Below are positions 21,774-32,592 of a stretch of 64,000 nt of DNA, piece by piece. The first letter of the stretch is position 1; each line of letters opens with the position of its first letter. The position numbers were made by a program, and so were the translations under genes. The notes beneath the pieces were generated by a model. It was not told where the DNA came from. It did no database searches and saw only the letters and a program-made list of their open reading frames with translations. The stretch is from Tricholomella constricta (Eukaryota > Basidiomycota > Agaricomycetes > Agaricales > Lyophyllaceae): contig JAACJP010000010.1 of NCBI GenBank assembly GCA_013368375.1, positions 930,001 through 994,000 of the forward strand. The letters run 5' to 3'.

Positions 21774-24616
21774 TTGTTAGTTGTTTTGTTGTTGTGCGCA
21801 GCACCTACAGGCCTTCTAGCTCTATCATTCTGGAGCCCACCGCAAGGGGTTTTAAGAGCCACCGCCGAACACGCAGCTTCATTCCTCTTGTTCATAAAAA
21901 CCTACGACTCGTCGACCATTCCGCCCGCAACCCGACAAGAAGCCAAAGCCCGAACCCTCCGTGCCGAAATTCGTGCTGCCTTCGGACAAGCCGACACCGA
22001 CTCAGAATCGCTCTCCCCGCTATTCCGCTCAGTAACCCCACACCGCGCAATCCATAACAACCTCAGCCCGCTCTTCTATAACCTTTCGTCAACACTACCG
22101 TCACCTACCCCGACCGGTCAACCACCGCTCTCCGAACCGACCGCTCAAACCGACCTAGATTTCGACCCCTTTGCGTCGGAACCGCCTACCACCGATCAAG
22201 GAGTAGAATTTAGACTCCCATCTCTATCGCCCGTGACTCCAGAAACCTCAGAGTCTTATTCACCGTCGTATTCCCCCTCCCCGTCCCCTCTCCCAAAACC
22301 AACACCATCTATCATGGCACAACCACCGATTATTGCAAAACCGATGCCCTCGCGCGGACAAAGCTCGGCACCGACGTTTGTGCCCGAACGCGCGCGCGAA
22401 TTGCGACGATATTTCTCAGACTTGAATCATCTCTTCATCGAGTGTAACGTCATAGACGAACAGGAGAAGAAAATGCACGCTACGCGATACACCGACATCG
22501 ATACCGCTGACCTGTGGGAGCAACTTGACGAGTTCGCCGTCGGTACCACGTACGACGATTGGCGAAAAGCGATAATGGCGCTTTATCCAGGCGCGAGCGA
22601 AGAAAGGAAATATTCAATGGCCGACCTCGACCACCTGCTCAGGGAACGACACCGACTCGGGATCCAGTCGAATAGCGATCTCGGGGAATATTACCGGCAG
22701 TTCCTTTCTGTTACCCAATTCCTTGTCAGCAAAAACCGACTTTCGATAAACGAACGCGACCGTCAATTCCGTCGCGCGTTCCAGCCCGACCTATGGGCAA
22801 AAGTCCATCGTAGACTGAGATCCTAAACCCGAACCACCATCCCGACGACCCCTACACCACCGAAACGGTTCGCGCCGCAGCCGAACATATTTTACACGGG
22901 ACAAGCGCCGTCCAGCGACAGGAAGAACCACCGCGCGCACCCCCACAAGTTACGATCGCACCAAGCGGGTCGTTAACAGGCATAACCAAGTCGCCTAACA
23001 CAGGACAACCCCTCAAATTAGAGGAGCTCCATGAAAGAATTCACCTCTTGGAACAACATATCCTACGTCTAGGACAAGACAAGGGAGGCGACGGCGGCCG
23101 AACGAACCAGTCACCTAATGACAACTGCCTTTTTTGCGGTGGCGAAGGGCATTATATCTCCAGCTGTCCCGTACATCAAGCATACACGGAAGAAGGGCGC
23201 TGCCGAAAAACCGACGACAACAAGATAGGCCTACCAAGTGGCGCGCGTATACCAGCGGGAACTCCAGGTCGATACATAAAAGACAAGCTGGACGAATGGC
23301 ACAGGCGCAATCCCGGTCAGTTTGCGAGAGCGCAGTTATCCGCCAACGCGAACCCGACCGAAAGCATGATGCTGGAAATACTGCAGTTTAACGACGTCAC
23401 CGACCACGACTTAAAAATTGAGGATCGCATGATCGTGTTAGAACGTGAACTCAACACGCTGCGCGCACGGAAGGAAGTGTTTGATGGCGTGGAGCTTATT
23501 AGTCGTGCACCTCAAAGGCGACCTGTCACGATCGAGACCGTTCAAGACCCCGACCAACCGAGGGTCGCACCGACCAACAAACCGGCACCCGCGTCGCAAC
23601 CTGCCCAAGACGCGACGGAAGGCAGAGCCAAGGCGCCCCCGCTACCATCCAACATACCGCTGATCCCTAGTACTAGGGCCGACGCCACAGTCAATGCAAA
23701 CGACCAGACCCCGGTACACCCTTTCTCTAACATCCCTGGGAACCGATACCTCCCTCCGACCACGAGAAACTTAGCTGCTACAGAGAAGGCGAAAACCGAC
23801 AGTGCGTACCGCACCCAAGCGCCCATCACAGACCCGGCCAAATCAACGACTCTGTTCGAACGCGCGCTCGACGCCACCATACCAGTCACAGTTCGTGAAC
23901 TCTGTGGAGTAGCCCCAGAGGTCCGCGGAAAGTTTAGGGAAGCTAATACACCGAAGCGCATCGTCGCCAGCAACCTCACAACTGTGTACCAAGAAGTCCC
24001 CACGTCGGCGTTTATCGAGGAACTCGACGCGCTCCCCTGCGAATCCAACAGCGACAACGCAACGCCACCGCCAGGAGCGCTAGTTACCGGCGACATCTAC
24101 GACATGTATTACCAGACCCTACTACCCGGCGAACACCCGGACCGATTGATCGTCGCAATGGAATCGCACGCACTCCGATCGATCATGATAATGGTCGACG
24201 CAAGGGAACAGATAGAAAGCATCGTCGACAGCGGATGTCAAATCATCGCAATGTCGGAAGAACTTTGCCATGGACTGGGAGTCAAATACGACCCGACCAT
24301 CGTTCTCCAGATGCAATCAGCGAACGGAACAACCGACCCGTCGCTCGGTCTAGCAAGAAACGTACCCTGTACGATAGGCGACGTTACGCTCTACCTCCAG
24401 ATGCACGTCATTCGCAACCCCGCATACGATATACTCCTCGGCCGTCCGTTCGACGTACTTACTTGTTCTAACGTAAAGACAAGATCCGCCGACAATACGA
24501 TCATAACCATCACTGACCCAAACACTCGAGAGGTCATCGCAATACCGACCTTCGCGCGCGGGCAACGTCGCCGCCCCAAGACCGACGTAAATTTTCGTAT
24601 ACTCTCGAGGAAATAA
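21774..24616 (+). pseudogene. Element Z gag and protease region (frameshifted)
   Basis: The first part (21774-22826) is Gag-like: a proline-rich start, then a capsid-like helical region (RYFSDLNHLFIECNV, DLDHLLRERHRLG). A one-base deletion near 22820 shifts the frame; the alternative frame continues (HPDDPYTTETVRAAAEH) into the open frame starting at 23048. That second part has a nucleocapsid zinc knuckle (CLFCGGEGHYISSC) and, further on, a retropepsin-like domain with IVDSGCQIIAMS and YDILLGRPFD, ending at 24616. In the active family this would be one Gag or Gag-protease protein that packages RNA and cleaves the polyprotein. Confidence 0.75.
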
Positions 24617-24918
24617 GTCGAGATCACGGCGATCTTGCACTCCTCCTCGAGTACGACCCACTAAGCTATACCCCGACTGTCATTTCTTTCTGCGAACTAC
24701 CGACCGAACTTAATAGCGACGCCACCTACGACGCGCAACTAGCCTCACTCTACGTCGCGGCAGCCGAACTAATCGCACCAACAATCGCCGACCAATCCGT
24801 TAATACAAGCTCTACCTCTCTCGAGCGAGCGACCCGCTGCCCGATTTCACCGAACAACGAGCGCCACAGTGGGCGCTACATCCAAACTCCGACCAACACC
24901 GCAACCGACGCCTTCGCT

Positions 24919-27900
24919 GTGAAAATCAAAGGCGTACAAGCCAAAAAGAAGTACAAACCAGTGGCACAGAAAGTACGATCAATCGTAGCAAGTTGTCCCG
25001 ACCACTTCCGAATCGAACGCAAAATATTAGGCGATCCTCTCGCCGACATGCCGATTCTGCTTCCCAACCCACCACCGTTTCAACCCACAGGCCGCTACAC
25101 CCTAGAGCGAAAAAAAGACCTAGACCGTGAACACCCGGATTTCCTAACGCCCGGCGAACGCGCTATTATGCACGACCTCATGTGTAAGCAGAACCTCGCT
25201 TTCGCATGGGACGATTCCGAGCGCGGTAGTTTTCGGTCGGATTTCTTTCCCCCCATTGATATCCCGGTCGTCGCACACACACCCTGGATCGAACGTAATA
25301 TCCCCATACCACCTGGCATCTACGATGAAGTTTGCGACATTATCAAAACTAAACTCGCCGCCGGCGTTTACGAACCATCCAACTCCAGCTACCGATCGCG
25401 CAAGGGGGCACCGGCATCGGAAAAAAAGACCCAGGGTCGATTTTTTTACCAAGGCCACTTTGGACGGACTAACGTAGATACTATAATATGTTCTAATGTA
25501 TTTAATTTGGTGTTCTGAAGCCCTGTTCTGGAGGCGTCCATATTTTTTTTTCGCGCCCAAAGGCTGGACTAACTAACAGGGTCCCGGTACGGGATTCCCG
25601 GGCCGGTGCCCCCTTGCGATCGCGTTGGTTTTGCACTCTGAAAAAGAACGGCAAGTTTTGCCTCGTCCACAGCCTCGAACCGCTCAACCGTGTAACCATC
25701 CGACACTCGGGTGTCACGCCGATACCAGACCATGTTGCTGAACAATTCGCCGGTCGCATTTGTGGCGCAATGCTAGACCTGTTCGTCGGCTACGACGAAC
25801 GACTGATCGCACCCTCGTCGCGCGACCTTACCACTTTCCAAACACCTTTCGGGGCGTTACGCCTCGTCACCTTACCTATGGGCTGGACCAACTCCGTCCC
25901 AATCTTCCACGACGATGTCACTCACATCCTGCAACCGGAAATCCCGGACTATACACTACCTTATATCGACGACGCTGCTATAAAGGGACCTGCAACTTGG
26001 TACCCCGACCCGGTCACAGGGTTGCCGAAAACGCACCCCGACAATGCCGATGTGCGATTCGCGATCTGGGAATTCTTCAACGACGTCAATCGCATCCTCC
26101 AGCGCATGAAGTACTGCGGCGGCACCTTCTCTGGCAAGAAGCTAGTCTTATGCGCGCCACAATTCAAAGTTCTCGGACATGTCTGCACGCCCGACGGTCG
26201 CATACCCGACGTGGACCGACTAACCTTACTGCGTAATTGGAAGTCGTGCGCCACGCTATCGGAGTTACGCGCGTTCTTAGGAACAGTCGGAGTGCTCAGG
26301 ATATTCGTCAAAAACTTTGCTCATCGCGCACACCACCTCGTGAAGCTAACCCGCAAGGATGCAGTCTTCGAGTTCGGCCCCGACCAGATCGCAGCGCAAC
26401 GTGACATCGTCGAGGCGATCGCAGAAGCGAAACCCCTCGTACCCATCGACTACGCCTCCGACGACCCCGTCATCCTAGCCGTCGACACTTCACACATAGC
26501 AGTCGGATTCTACCTCTGTCAGGCCGACCCTGTCGATCGGAAACGACGCAGATACAATCGGTTCGGTTCCATCACGCTGAACGACCGCGAATCCCGATTC
26601 TCTCAACCAAAACTCGAATTTTATGGCCTGTTTCGGGCGCTTGGCGCTTTACGACTGTACGTTATAGGCGTTCGCAACCTAGTCGTCGAAGTCGACGCAC
26701 GATACATTAAAGGCATGCTCTCCAACCCCGACATCCAACCATCAGCTTCCATAAACAGGTGGATCGTATCTGTCCTCATGTTCCACTTCGAGCTCGTTCA
26801 TGTTAAAGGCACGTTCCACGGACCCGACGGCTTATCCCGTCGCCCTCGTCAGCCCGACGACCCGACCGACAGCTACGACGCAGAAGAAGCCGACTTCGAA
26901 GATTGGGTCGATCGGATGCAGGGCCTCATGCACATTATCCAACCACTGTCGCAACCGCCGTCGCCCTTGCATGTTCGACAGATCTTCACCATGGCAAAGA
27001 TCTCAAGTAAGGAGGAGATGGTGGCAGTATACACCGACGCGGTACCACCAGACTCAGCGACTCACGAACTCGCAACCGACTCCCCGCGACAACCCAGAAT
27101 CCGTACCGACGATGATACAGGAATAACCGACCCAAATACGAACTCGGCTGACATGTCATACGACGACGTGCCCAGAACCGACGCCGCTAAAGCCCAAGAC
27201 CAACGAATAGATGCTGTTAGACAATGGTTGGCCGACCTAGAACGACCAGAAGGCCTGTCCGACGATCAGTACGCCACATTCATTCGATACGCCACCGGGT
27301 TCTTCCTAGACGGAACACGACTCTGGAGAAGAGACAGCCAAGGCGCACATAAACTAGTCGCCCGCCCCAGCGCACGATTAGAGATTCTGCGATCGGTCCA
27401 CGACAATCTCGGACACAAGCGTTTCTACGCGACACGCGCGACCCTACTAGAGCGCTTTTGGTGGCCTAACGTTCGGGCCGACGTCGTGTGGTTCGTTCAG
27501 ACGTGCCATATATGTCAGATCCAGCAAACGACCAAGGTCCTGATCCCCCCGGTCGTTGCGACGCCTGCGCCACTGTTCGCAAAGATGTACATCGACACTA
27601 TGCACCTGCCGACATCAAATGGTTTTAAATACATTGTCCAAGGATGTTGCTCCTTAATCCACTTTCCCGAATGGCGCGCACTCCGAAAAGAAAACAGTCG
27701 CACACTAGGCGATTGGATGTACGAAGACATCATCTGCCGGTGGGGCGGGCTGCGCGAAATAGTAACCGACAACGGTCCAGCCTTCATCAAAGCGGCCGAA
27801 CACCTCACAAAGAAATACCACATACACAATATTCGAATCTCGGGCTATAACTCTAGGGCCAACGGACTCGTCGAGCGGTCCCATTTCGACGTTCAACAAT

Positions 27901-28583
27901 CTCTTTTCAAAGCCGCCGACGGAAACGAAAGCAAATGGTCGCAATCAGCTTATTCGGTTTTCTGGGCCGAACGCGTCACAATCCGCAAACGAATGGGATG
28001 TTCCCCCTACTACGCCGCGACAGGGACTCAACCCCTCCTGCCGCTCGATATTGTCGAAGCCACGTACCTCCAACCGCCACCCGACTCTATCCTGTCCTCC
28101 ACCGACCTCTTGACACGTCGCGCGATCGCCTTACAAAAACGGGCGACCGACCTAGAGCGACTGCATTCAGAGGTATACGCGGCGCGACGACAAGCGGCGA
28201 TTCGCTTTGAACGTAAACACGCCAGAACCTTACGCGACTATAACTTTAAACACGGAGACCTCATCCTCATGCGCAACACAAAAATTGAGAAGTCACTCAA
28301 CCGAAAAATGCGATCTAGATACCTAGGACCGCTCGTCGTGATCTCGCGCAACCGCGGAGGCGCATACATTCTCTGCGAACTGGATGGCACCGTCTTACAC
28401 CGACCCGTAGCAGCGTTCCGACTCACCCCCTACTTCGCGTGCAACAATATCCTCCTACCCAGTAGCGCTCTGGACATAGATACCAAACGACTCAGAGAAC
28501 TAGAGGCGACGACGATCACCGACGACGAAGACCGACCCGAAGTCGTAGGCGACGACTCGGAATCGGAAGAAGAGCAGAACTAA
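24919..28583 (+). pseudogene. Element Z pol (RT-RNase H-integrase), split by a MITE
   Basis: The frame from 24919 to 25400 continues exactly at 25625 once the MITE and one copy of its target duplication are left out. In order: RT with SRWFCTLKKNGK, PMGWTNSVPIFH and the catalytic YIDDAAIKG; RNase H with ILAVDTSHIAVGFYL, E in QPKLEFYGL, and the WIVSVLMFHF...DGLSR end; integrase zinc-binding region HDNLGHKRF...CHIC; and the DDE core (YIDTMHL, VTDNGPAF, NGLVERSH). No chromodomain is seen at the end, unlike elements A and B. A precise start codon could not be fixed, because the frame upstream of 24919 may be reached by frameshift from the protease ORF. Confidence 0.78.
25401..25616. mobile_element. 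hAT-type MITE (216 bp) inserted in element Z pol
   Basis: Perfect 15-bp terminal inverted repeats, CAAGGGGGCACCGGC at the left end and its reverse complement at the right end, enclose non-coding A/T-rich sequence. The flanks carry an identical 8-bp target duplication CGATCGCG at 25393-25400 and 25617-25624. Eight-base duplications with CA(A/G)GG termini are typical of hAT transposons. Leaving out the insert plus one duplication restores the pol frame across SYRSRWFC. Confidence 0.93.
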
Positions 28584-28953
28584 TCGCCATCCTGTGAAAC
28601 CGTATACCCTTTCTTTATTTAACTTTTTCCCCTCAAGAAAAACGTGCCTTTCGACCGACCGAACGAACCAACGATCTATGCCCCTCAGTTTCTCAGTACC
28701 GACCTACGACCGACCATCGGTCGGACTTCCGACTCACTATGCTCCACTTGTCAAAATCTCCACCCAATCACTCTCTCCGATTCTCTACTTCACCCCACCC
28801 TTTAGTACAAACAGGCAGACGCGGAAAACGATATATTATATGGCGGTCCATTAGGACCACCCCCAGCACAGGAACCGCAAAAATATAACAAGGCCGAGCA
28901 CGCGACCAAGATACCAAACGCGCCCAAGCCGACCGACACCCCGCGAAGCTCGC

Positions 28954-29640
28954 TCACCCCACCACGACATCACCGCCCTCAAACCCGTCGCCGCCCTCCC
29001 CGACTCCGTCGCTCTCGCCGTCGCCCTCGGCATCCTCGTCGTCGGTGCTCACCGCGCTCCCTTCACTGGAGTCGGACTCACCCGCCGCATCCTCAAGCAA
29101 CACCGAACGCCGCTCCCTCAACAGTCTCAACGCGTCCGCCGTACCTTCGACTTGCAGGTAGATTTGTCGGAGCGACCACCTCGTTATCTCTTGCTGAGAC
29201 TGCAGGACTTGCGCTTCCTGCACTAGGACCCGAAGGAAAGCGTGGCGCGAGAACAGGGCGCGGTCGACGTCGGCCAGACCGAAATCGTCTATCATCGCCG
29301 TCGAGGCCATGTAACCCAGGCCATCCAGGTCCTCGTTACGAAGCAAGGCCTCCGCTTGAGGAAACGGTCCCTGCGTCAAGAAGCCCGCTCCCATTCCAGC
29401 AGAGCCAGCGGCCTGCAACATCGCAAGGCAGTGAGCGGCCGCCGCTAGTTCACGCTCATGCTCCAGGGGATCCACCAGAAACGGCTGAGGGGAGCGGCGC
29501 ACCACGGACGCGGGCGCTACGGGGGGCTTCTCCTCCTCAACATCCTCGACGGTAGGGCGCGATATGTTTCGGCGCCGCGATCGCGAACCAGAAGCCCTGG
29601 GAACGTCGATGGGGACGCCGTCGCGCGTCGTCTCGCACTT
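28954..29640 (-). pseudogene. Antisense ORF downstream of element Z pol (5' part missing)
   Basis: The minus-strand frame is open from about 29640 to 28954. It begins after a splice-acceptor-like AG with a basic stretch (KKCETTRDG, SGSRSRRRN), continues with a helical middle (HERELAAAAHCLAML, VDRALFSRHAFLRVLVQEAQVL, EITRWSLRQIYLQ) and ends in a long acidic tail (DSSEGSAVSTDDEDAEGDGE). It resembles proteins encoded antisense at the 3' end of other Agaricomycete gypsy elements. No start was found, so the first exon(s) are missing or displaced. Confidence 0.5.
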
Positions 29641-29816
29641 CTTAATGTGGCGCGGTCATGTGATCACGGCGATCAGAAAAATTACATAACCATCAAAAGT
29701 TATGACAGAAGTTTAAATATGTTTTGGCGCTAGGACGCGCAACCAAATTTTCAACCAACAACCACAACATGTACCCAACCGCAGGAGCAAATTCAAGCAA
29801 CGACGCGACTCGGGGC

Positions 29817-29821
29817 GGCGA
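29817..29821. repeat. Target-site duplication of element A (left), GGCGA
   Basis: GGCGA directly before the left LTR is repeated at 40301-40305 directly after the right LTR. Confidence 0.92.
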
Positions 29822-30170
29822 TGTTAGGACCTGTGTAGCACGCCGGTTACAGAGTTATTCTGGAACCACCGAAGCGGACAGGCCTGACGTCCGTCAAGGA
29901 AGACGGCCTACGAAGGAGTATTCGGAGGTCGTGAGCGTTGACGGAGGTGTTCACCGGGGCTGATTCGAACGAACGAGCTCAAGTGATACGGGTGTGAAGC
30001 CAAATAGATTGAGAGAGAGAGAGAGAGAAACGAGAACGAGAATCGAGAACTAGTCTTAACAATAGGTAATATCGAGGTAAGGAGTCTGAAAAGAAGTGGT
30101 GCCATCATATATACGGTGGACGTGCGTGGGAAAGCGTAAGTGATTGCGAGTTTTAGGGGCGGTCGTGACA
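29822..30170 (-). repeat. Element A 3' LTR (349 bp)
   Basis: The LTR begins TGTTAGGACC and ends GGTCGTGACA on the plus strand. A polypurine tract (GAGAAGGGGG on the element strand, 30174-30183) borders it inside the element, marking this as the 3' LTR. Confidence 0.95.
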
Positions 30171-30393
30171 TTACCCCCTTCTCAAGCGTCGAGCCACTGA
30201 GACGCGGAAAAGGAAATGTTCGAATACGGGGAGTGTGGCGGTTATTCTCCTTTCTGGGTCGCGCGCGGTCACGTGAGGGGCACGTGTCGGTCTCGGTTGT
30301 AGGTCCTTGTGGGTGTTTTTTGAGGATCTCGGAGATCGAAAGAGAAAAAACTTAGGTTGTTTGTTCCTCCTCCATCTTCTCTTCGTCCTGCTC

Positions 30394-32373
30394 ATGTCGT
30401 CCTTCAATCTCGATATCGCGGCCCCCGCCTCCGTTGACCCTAGCACGATTTTGCGCGATTCCGAGTTGGCGCAGCTGTCCGTCGAAGATCGGGCGCGTGT
30501 GGCGTTCCTTGGCGTACCCCGACCCGTTTCCCCGACGTCCTCTCTTCCTGGGATCGTCACACTTGTCGATGGGAGTGTCGGGGCGGTCCCCGAATCTTCT
30601 CCCGCACCTCCCTCAATTCCCGATCATCGGCTGGTCATCCGTCTGCCGGTTCGATCTCGACAGATCCGGCGTCCTCGTTCCTCCACTCCAGAGGTTGAGT
30701 TCGAACCGGCCAGCGATCCTGTGTCACGTCCGGCGGCGACTTCGTTGTCCTGGGGGTCCCTTTTGACGGATGAGCTGTTGGCGGAGATCCTGCGTACCGC
30801 TGTGCGGGTTCCCCCTTCCTTGGCGTGGTGTGAGACGCATGCACCGGTAAGTGTTGCCCTTTTTCTGCGATCGATTGTTGATTCCATTTTGGGGTCTTCG
30901 TTAGTGTGATCGTTGTCGGGAGCGTCGGCTGTCCTGTCGATTTCAGGAGGTCCGTCTTCGCGGGACCCTGCCCTGTGTCGACTGCCGTGCGGCACACTCC
31001 CTGTGTTCGCTTTCGTTGGAGCATGGCCTAGAAGGGGCCGCTAGGCAGTTGGGGATTCCCTTGGCGTGGTTGCGCTCTCGTGCGGAAGGCTTTGCTTTCT
31101 CTCGCACTGGCGTCGCGATGTCCTTTACCAGTATCCGTCGCGCCTTGCGTTTACCGCTCCCCCCTCCTCTTCCCGTTGTTTCCACATCCCCTGAAGGGTC
31201 CGGTGCTGTTCCTCCTCCTCGTGCTCCCCCGCCTCGCGCCTTTTTTCGCGGTACGCGAGGCCAGGGTCGAAAGTCTGTGCCTGTTGGCCGTAGGGGTGCG
31301 CGCTTGTCCGTTCAGGAGGTGCGCTCTTCGCCTATCCCTGGCCCTTCTCCCTCCTCCTCCCGCGATAGTTCGGTTTCGCTTGTCCCCGTTCGTCGTTATG
31401 GGCCCATTGTGCGCACCGAGTCTCCGGATTCCCCCATCGCCGGCCCTTCGGAGCCTCTCTTTTTAAAAGGGTCATCCTCCTCAGGCTCTTCTTCACCCGT
31501 TTTGCCCTCTTCCCCCCCCGCCATGTTGATTTCGACCCCCCCTGCTGCTCCGGTTCCCTCCCCTCCCTCGTCTGAGGAATACCTCCGTCTTCAACGTCTC
31601 TATGACCAGGAGGTCGCGCGCGCGCAGGCCCTCTCTGTTCAAGTCGAGCTTCTCCGGGTCGAGGGTCAACGTGCCAAGTCCCATCTTCGTGGCGTATTGG
31701 CCGACTTCACCGATGAACGTGAGCGTTTCCTTCATCTGCAGGCGCAGACTTCGGAGGTCGTAGACGTCGATCGTGACGCGGAGGTTGAGGATCTTCGGAT
31801 GGAGGTGTCGGTTCTTCAGGATGAGGTTGCTGGTTTGCAGGGGCACGTTGTCCACCTTCAGGAGGTTAGGGATCATTGGCGTGGTCACGCCTTGGACCTC
31901 CGTACTCGCGTTGACGGTGAGTTTCGATTCCCTTCATTTTCTCCTTCTTGTTTCTAAGACTTTTCGTAGCCCTCGACCTTGCGCGTACCGCCTTCGCGTC
32001 CGATATGTATATCGCGGATGGTGCTTTGCGTCGCGCCCTCGTCGAGTTGGAGGCGTCGCCAGTCCGAAGTATCATCGATGGCGCCCACAAGATTCTTGAG
32101 CGGCACTCGCTCCTGGAGCTGTTCCGCCCCCCCGTCGATCCCGAGTCGCCGTTCCCCGCGTTCGAGCATTTCCTTGCTCTTCATCGCCCTTCTCTTACTC
32201 GCGAAGGTGCCTTGGCGGAGTTCGTATCTCAGTCTCAGTTGATCGCCGACGACGAGCAGGACATTGCGTCGATGCGTCCCCTGGAGATAGGGTTGGTTGG
32301 GGAGGTGGGGGGTGATCGTGAGGGCGGTTCTTCTTCCAGTGCGGGTCCCTCTAAGCGTCGTCGCATCGAGTAG
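30394..32373 (+). CDS. Antisense retroelement gene: Zn2Cys6-like zinc cluster with coiled coil (copy A)
   Basis: Three exons, 30394-30846, 30905-31916 and 31970-32373, give 1869 bases, 622 residues. The start ATG follows a pyrimidine-rich leader. Exon 1 is Pro/Ser/Arg-rich (LSVEDRARVAFLGVP, SRQIRRPRSSTP, LSWGSLLTDELLAEILR). Exon 2 opens with Cys152 and the exact pattern C-X2-C-X6-C-X12-C-X2-C-X6-C (CDRCRERRLSC ... CVDCRAAHSLC), the spacing of fungal Zn2Cys6 DNA-binding domains. A disordered Ser/Pro region follows, then a coiled coil of about 115 residues (LQRLYDQEVARAQALSVQVE, MEVSVLQDEVAGLQGHV). The end has IADGALRRALVELE, an LLELFRPP segment and a basic KRRRIE tail that could be a nuclear signal. 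The gene runs opposite to gag-pol. A DNA-binding or regulatory role is inference only. Confidence 0.8.
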
Positions 32374-32405
32374 TCGGTCCCTTCTGCAGCGTCTTGGCCT
32401 GCGTT

Positions 32406-32407
<2 letters not shown>

Positions 32408-32436
<29 letters not shown>
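32408..32436 (+). repeat. Poly-T tract between the convergent antisense gene and pol
   Basis: About 28 consecutive T residues (A on the element sense strand) lie 35 bases after the antisense gene stop. A shorter A-tract occupies the equivalent place in element B (48673-48689). Confidence 0.85.
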
Positions 32437-32440
<4 letters not shown>

Positions 32441-32592
32441 AATATTTACAGTCCGGAGTTCGTTCGTTTGTTTTTTCTTTGTGTGATATTGTTGCGCTGG
32501 TGGTTGAATACGTATAGTAGAGTTTAGTCTTGGGAAAATTTGCATAATTTTCATGATGTGTTGGTGTGCGTGAGTGTTCGTCGAGTGTCTTT

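Larger units (their letters stand above)
21283..28860 (+). mobile_element. Ty3/gypsy LTR retrotransposon Z (degraded, MITE-interrupted)
   Basis: The element runs plus-strand with gag, protease, reverse transcriptase, RNase H and integrase in Ty3/gypsy order. The likely 5' LTR starts with TGTATGTTGG at 21283, exactly where the non-LTR reading frame stops, and ends somewhere near 21700-21750 before gag. A matching 3' LTR was not found right of 28583, so the right border is approximate. Defects are a frameshift in gag near 22820 and a 216-bp MITE in pol. A minus-strand ORF (28954-29640) just downstream may belong to it. Confidence 0.65.

Noticed and set aside
28584..28860. 3' LTR of element Z
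   Set aside because: No similarity by eye to the presumed 5' LTR region at 21283-21750.
29641..29768. 5' LTR of element C
   Set aside because: The 128 bases before the ORF show no similarity to the putative 3' LTR at 53657-53877; a TGGCGCTAGGA string resembling a primer-binding site is too weak alone.
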